A stretch of DNA of 64,000 nt from Pseudomonas chlororaphis subsp. chlororaphis (GTDB lineage Bacteria; Pseudomonadota; Gammaproteobacteria; Pseudomonadales; Pseudomonadaceae), in assembly GCF_003945765.1 (NCBI RefSeq), contig NZ_CP027712.1, forward strand, positions 5,146,001-5,210,000, read 5' to 3'. A program made the translations under genes and the position numbers. This document shows, piece by piece, positions 60,241-64,000 of this stretch (position 1 is the stretch's first letter; each line of letters begins with the position of its first letter). Below the pieces are notes generated by a model. It worked only from the letters and a program-made list of their open reading frames with translations. It was not told where the DNA came from and searched no databases.

Positions 60241-61263
60241 ATGAACCACAGCATCGACCATGCCCATCGCGATTCGGATCTGTTCGGCCTGCTCTACGGC
60301 TTTGCGTTCCGCCCCGGCGAGCGGGGTCGCGAACTGGATTCGGCCAAGGCCCTGCAAGCCCTGCAACAGCCGGACGATGGCGAGGCGTTTCTCTGGCTGC
60401 ACCTGAACCTGGCCCATGCCGCCTGCGAACGCTGGATGCAAACGCACCTGGCCCTGCCCGAGGAATTCTTCGAGGCCTTGCACGAAGGCTCGCGCTCGAC
60501 CCGTATCGAGCATGTGGATTCGGCCCTGCTGGCGGTGGTCAACGACGTGGTGTTCAACTTCGGCAGCATGGTTTCCTCGGACATCTCCACCCTGTGGGTC
60601 TGTGTGCGCAGCCGGCTGATCGTCAGCGCACGCCTGCAACCCTTGCACTCGGTGGACAAGCTGCGCTCCTCGGTCAAGGCCGGCGAACGTTTTCGCTCGC
60701 CCCTGGAACTGCTGGTGCACCTGCTGCGCGACCAGGGCGAAGTACTGACCCAGATCGTGCGCAAGACCAGCCTCAACGTCGACCAGATCGAAGACCAGTT
60801 GCTGGCCGCGCGGATCTCCACCAACCGTGCCGAGCTGGGGGCCATGCGCCGGGTGCTGGTGCGCCTGCAACGCCTGCTGGCGCTGGAGCCGGGCTCGCTG
60901 CTGCGGCTGCTCAACCGTCCGCCGCAGTGGCTGCAGAAGGAGGACGTCAAGGAGCTGCGCAAGTCCACCGAGGAGTTCGCCCTGATCATCAACGACCTCA
61001 CCGCCCTCGGCGAACGGATCAAGCTGCTGCAGGAAGAAATCGCCGCCAATATCAACGAACAGACCAACCGCACCCTGTTCACCCTGACCGTGGTCACGGT
61101 GCTGGCGCTGCCGATCAACATCATCGCCGGCTTCTTCGGCATGAACGTCGGCGGCATCCCCTTCTCCGAGGACCCGGAGGGCTTCTGGATCCTCGTCGCG
61201 CTGGTCGCCACCTTCACCGTCATCGCCGGCCGCTGGGCGTTTCGCAAGCGCCAGGATATGTAG
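60241..61263 (+). CDS. CorA-family metal ion transporter (ZntB-like)
   Basis: 340 residues. A long cytoplasmic domain is followed by two C-terminal membrane helices and the family GMN motif (FFGMNVGGIPFSEDPEGF). The loop after GMN and the N-terminal FLWLHLNLAHAACERWM resemble ZntB zinc channels rather than CorA magnesium channels. The ATG at 60241 was chosen over an in-frame start at 60217. Zinc versus magnesium selectivity is inferred, not proven. Confidence 0.88.
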   Translation: MNHSIDHAHRDSDLFGLLYGFAFRPGERGRELDSAKALQALQQPDDGEAFLWLHLNLAHAACERWMQTHLALPEEFFEALHEGSRSTRIEHVDSALLAVVNDVVFNFGSMVSSDISTLWVCVRSRLIVSARLQPLHSVDKLRSSVKAGERFRSPLELLVHLLRDQGEVLTQIVRKTSLNVDQIEDQLLAARISTNRAELGAMRRVLVRLQRLLALEPGSLLRLLNRPPQWLQKEDVKELRKSTEEFALIINDLTALGERIKLLQEEIAANINEQTNRTLFTLTVVTVLALPINIIAGFFGMNVGGIPFSEDPEGFWILVALVATFTVIAGRWAFRKRQDM

Positions 61264-61412
61264 GCCGCCGCCCGCTCGCTCCTACATAAAATGGCGCGGC
61301 TTCTTGATCAGTGGTTAAAGGATTCACCCAAACACTGACCTGAGGCAGCCTCTCTGTAATATTTGGCAACGATCATGGGCGACACTCCTCCCTGCCACAG
61401 GATTGTCCGGCA

Positions 61413-63029
61413 ATGGCCACCCCTTCCCTGACCGCCACCTCCCCTTCCCCCGCCCTCGAAGCCAGACCGCAGCTGGACAAAAAAGCCAGCCCCTTCACCC
61501 TGGTGGTGTTCTTCGCGGTCCTCGCCATGGGCCTGTTGTTCACCGCCTACAGCCTGATGCACGACGTGCACGAGCTGGGCACCACGGTCACCACCTGGAC
61601 CCCGTTCCTGCTGCTCGGCGTGGCGCTGCTGATCGCCCTGGGCTTCGAGTTCGTCAATGGCTTCCACGACACCGCCAACGCCGTGGCCACGGTGATCTAT
61701 ACCCACTCGCTGCCGCCGCATTTCGCGGTGGTCTGGTCGGGTTTCTTCAATTTCCTCGGCGTGCTGCTGTCCAGCGGCGCGGTGGCCTTCGGCATCATCG
61801 CCCTGCTGCCGGTGGAGCTGATCCTGCAGGTCGGTTCGTCGGCCGGCTTCGCCATGATCTTCGCCCTGCTGATCGCCGCCATCCTATGGAACCTCGGCAC
61901 CTGGTGGCTGGGCCTGCCAGCCTCGTCGTCCCACACCCTGATCGGCTCGATCATCGGCGTCGGCGTGGCCAACGCCCTGATGCACGGCCGCGACGGCACC
62001 AGCGGTGTGGACTGGAGCCAGGCCACCAAGGTCGGCTACGCCCTGCTGTTCTCGCCGCTGATCGGCTTCGCCTTCGCCGCCCTGCTGCTCCTGGCCCTGC
62101 GCCTGTTCGTGAAGAACCGCGCGCTGTACAAGGCGCCCAAGGGCAATACCCCGCCGCCGTGGTGGATTCGCGGCATGCTGATCGTCACCTGCACCGGCGT
62201 GTCCTTCGCCCATGGTTCCAACGACGGCCAGAAAGGCATGGGCCTGATCATGCTGATCCTGGTCGGCACCCTGCCCATGGCCTACGCGCTGAACCGCACC
62301 ATGCCGGCCGACCAGGCCCTGCAATTCGCCGCGGTGGCCGAGGTCACCCAGCAAGCCCTGGTGAAAAACGCCCCGCAACCGGCCCCGGCCGACCCGCGCG
62401 CGGTGCTTTCCGACTACGTGCGCAGCAAGGAAGCCACGCCGCAGCTGGTCCCGGCCCTGGCCGCCCTGACCGGTCATATCGGTGACGAAGTGAAGGGCTA
62501 CGGCTCGTTGGCCAAGGTGCCGGCCGAAGCCATGGGCAACGTGCGCAACGACATGTACCTGAGCAGCGAAACCATCCGCCTGATGGACAAGTACCAGGTC
62601 GGCGATTTCGATGCCGACACCCAGGGCAAGCTGCAACTGTTCAAGCAGCAGATCGACAACGCCACGCGCTTCATTCCGCTGTGGGTGAAGATCGCCGTGG
62701 CCATCGCCCTCGGCCTGGGCACCATGGTCGGCTGGAAACGCATCGTGGTCACCGTCGGCGAGAAGATCGGCAAGACCCACCTGACCTACGCCCAGGGTGC
62801 CTCGGCGGAAACCGTGGCGATGCTGACCATCGGCGCCGCCGATCTGTTCGGCCTGCCGGTGTCCACCACCCACGTGCTGTCCTCGGGCGTGGCCGGGACC
62901 ATGGTCGCCAACGGCGGCGGCCTGCAGATGCAGACCATCCGCAACCTGCTGATGGCCTGGGTACTGACCCTGCCGGCGGCGATCCTGCTGTCCGGCAGCC
63001 TGTACTGGCTGTTCACCCAATTGTTCTGA
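61413..63029 (+). CDS. inorganic phosphate transporter, PiT family
   Basis: 538 residues with about ten to twelve membrane helices and duplicated PiT signatures: GFEFVNGFHDTANAVATVIYT in the first half and TCTGVSFAHGSNDGQKGMG and GLPVSTTHVLSSGVAGTM in the second. A soluble insertion (about 310-430) separates the halves, as in the larger Pseudomonas and E. coli PitA-like proteins. Low-affinity, cation-coupled phosphate uptake is expected. Confidence 0.92.
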   Translation: MATPSLTATSPSPALEARPQLDKKASPFTLVVFFAVLAMGLLFTAYSLMHDVHELGTTVTTWTPFLLLGVALLIALGFEFVNGFHDTANAVATVIYTHSLPPHFAVVWSGFFNFLGVLLSSGAVAFGIIALLPVELILQVGSSAGFAMIFALLIAAILWNLGTWWLGLPASSSHTLIGSIIGVGVANALMHGRDGTSGVDWSQATKVGYALLFSPLIGFAFAALLLLALRLFVKNRALYKAPKGNTPPPWWIRGMLIVTCTGVSFAHGSNDGQKGMGLIMLILVGTLPMAYALNRTMPADQALQFAAVAEVTQQALVKNAPQPAPADPRAVLSDYVRSKEATPQLVPALAALTGHIGDEVKGYGSLAKVPAEAMGNVRNDMYLSSETIRLMDKYQVGDFDADTQGKLQLFKQQIDNATRFIPLWVKIAVAIALGLGTMVGWKRIVVTVGEKIGKTHLTYAQGASAETVAMLTIGAADLFGLPVSTTHVLSSGVAGTMVANGGGLQMQTIRNLLMAWVLTLPAAILLSGSLYWLFTQLF

Positions 63030-63042
63030 ACACCGCCTTTTC

Positions 63043-63165
63043 TGTAGGAGCGGCCGGTCGACGCTCGATTGCCCGCGATAGCATCAGTGGTCACACCACC
63101 GGTTCAGAGACCTGACCCTGTGGTGCTTGCCATGGCCTCTTCGCGGGCAAGCCTCGCTCCTACAG
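63043..63165. repeat. REPIN-type inverted repeat
   Basis: TGTAGGAGCG at the left and CGCTCCTACA at the right, with GCCCGCGA and TCGCGGGC inner words, bounding about 100 bases between the PiT transporter and the NCS1 gene. Similar in arms to the element at 30471-30535 but imperfect. Confidence 0.75.
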
Positions 63166-63173
63166 ATCGGATC

Positions 63174-64000
63174 TCAACTGATGGCAGGCAATCTGCCGCG
63201 GCTGCGGCTGGACAGCCCCACTTGCAAGACAAACGCCAGCCCCCCGGTCAGCGGTGCGGAAAAACTCGCCAGCCCACCGCCGGCCCACATCAGCAACAGC
63301 CCCAGGGCGGTCCCGCCGAACCAGGCGCTCAGCCCCGCACCGTTGAACGCTGCGACACGCTCGATGGCCGCCACCTCGGTGCGCCCGAACAGGATCTGCG
63401 CCAGCGCCACGCCAACCCAGGCGACGACGAAGATACCCTGGTAGGCCAGCGCCTTGAGCAGATAGGCGAACACGTCCGCCAGCATCAGGACGTAGACGAT
63501 CCCCCCTACCGCCAGCGCCCACATCAGGTATGAACCGCGCACGCCGAAGCGGCCGAAGAACGCCTGCATGTTCAGGGTCGCCAGGTAGTAATTGGCAGTG
63601 TTGATCCGGGTTTGCGTGGCCCAGACGAACAGCAGCCCCCACAGCCCCATGAGTTGCAGGATCGCCATCACCACCGAGACTTCGTTGAGCGCGCCTTCGT
63701 GGGGAATGCTGCTGACCAGGTAGATGCCCGCCGCGCCGTTGAGCAGGAAAGTCACCGCGTAGAACGGCATGCCGAAGTTCCAGCGCCCGTGGTAGCCGGC
63801 GTCTTCAGGCTTGCCGAAGCGCGCGTAGTCGAAGGTGAACAGCATCAGGATCCACACCCCCATGTACGCCACGAAACAGTCCCACCAGGCAAAGGCGCCG
63901 GGGCTGGCCGGGCCGAAATCCAGCCACTGCGGTTGGTAGCCATAACGCGCGATTGACAGCCCCACCGCCACCAGCAGCCCGCCCAGGTACACCGGCAGCA
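63174..64000 (-). CDS. NCS1-family purine/pyrimidine permease, C-terminal part
   Basis: At least 275 C-terminal residues; the N-terminus lies beyond the window. Multiple membrane helices are visible, with FDYARFGKPED and the ATQTRINTANYYLATLN segment typical of nucleobase:cation symporter-1 proteins (CodB, PuuP/Fcy2 branch). The substrate could be cytosine, a purine or an allantoin/hydantoin compound. The end of the reading frame is intact (RLPAIS). Confidence 0.8.
   Translation of the reverse strand, partial: LPVYLGGLLVAVGLSIARYGYQPQWLDFGPASPGAFAWWDCFVAYMGVWILMLFTFDYARFGKPEDAGYHGRWNFGMPFYAVTFLLNGAAGIYLVSSIPHEGALNEVSVVMAILQLMGLWGLLFVWATQTRINTANYYLATLNMQAFFGRFGVRGSYLMWALAVGGIVYVLMLADVFAYLLKALAYQGIFVVAWVGVALAQILFGRTEVAAIERVAAFNGAGLSAWFGGTALGLLLMWAGGGLASFSAPLTGGLAFVLQVGLSSRSRGRLPAIS

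Overview
The window is a high-GC gammaproteobacterial chromosome segment that reads as Pseudomonas, most likely the P. fluorescens group. The evidence is the gpuA-gpuR pair, amrZ, the rsmA(csrA)-tRNA-lysC-alaS block, the aru/ast arginine succinyltransferase operon followed by argR and the aotJQMOP transporter, acsA, a DUF2790 protein, a BdlA-like chemoreceptor and several REP/REPIN-type palindromes. No phage, transposase, plasmid or CRISPR genes were seen.

Layout. 0-3 kb: guanidino/polyamine catabolism (a truncated glutamine-synthetase-family gene, gpuA, gpuR). 3-5.3 kb: a translationally coupled minimal histidine kinase and REC-TPR regulator. 5.6-10.9 kb: a surface-sugar cassette made of a phytanoyl-CoA-dioxygenase-like protein, a Rossmann-GT61 glycosyltransferase, a dTDP-sugar 3,4-ketoisomerase, a sugar aminotransferase and a convergent ankyrin-tailed N-formyltransferase. 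The intergenic region between the signalling pair and the cassette carries FliA(sigma-28)-like promoters on both strands, so the cassette may supply a formamido-sugar to the flagellum. 11-13.2 kb: tRNA-Arg(CCU), two small unknown proteins, phnN and amrZ. 13.2-21.2 kb: mgtE, three tRNAs, rsmA/csrA, lysC, alaS and ltaE. 21.3-22.2 kb: an FMN riboswitch ahead of a type II lumazine synthase. 22.3-36 kb: arginine degradation (aruCFGDB, a small His-rich protein, aruE), its regulator argR and the basic-amino-acid ABC transporter, with ArgR-type operators upstream of aruC and of aotJ. 36.5-41.3 kb: acsA, a DUF2790 protein and nrdB (nrdA is not adjacent).

41.3-64 kb is mixed accessory and core sequence: a class A acid phosphatase, two divergent proteins of unknown function (one with a Cys/His cluster), a TSUP permease and AraC pair, an XRE regulator, a small P-loop kinase, a metallo-beta-lactamase-fold gene and TetR pair with a clear palindromic operator, a MASE2 diguanylate cyclase, a BdlA-like receptor, DUF1003, a LysR next to a CTP-synthase-like amidotransferase/monooxygenase pair, a secreted glycerophosphodiesterase with an AraC regulator, a fatty acid hydroxylase, a PepSY protein, a chemoreceptor with its own FliA-like promoter, a CorA-family channel, a PiT phosphate transporter and the 3' part of an NCS1 permease.

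Start codons were re-chosen where a Shine-Dalgarno motif or family N-terminus favoured an internal start. Functions come from reading motifs and recalling families; no database search was run.
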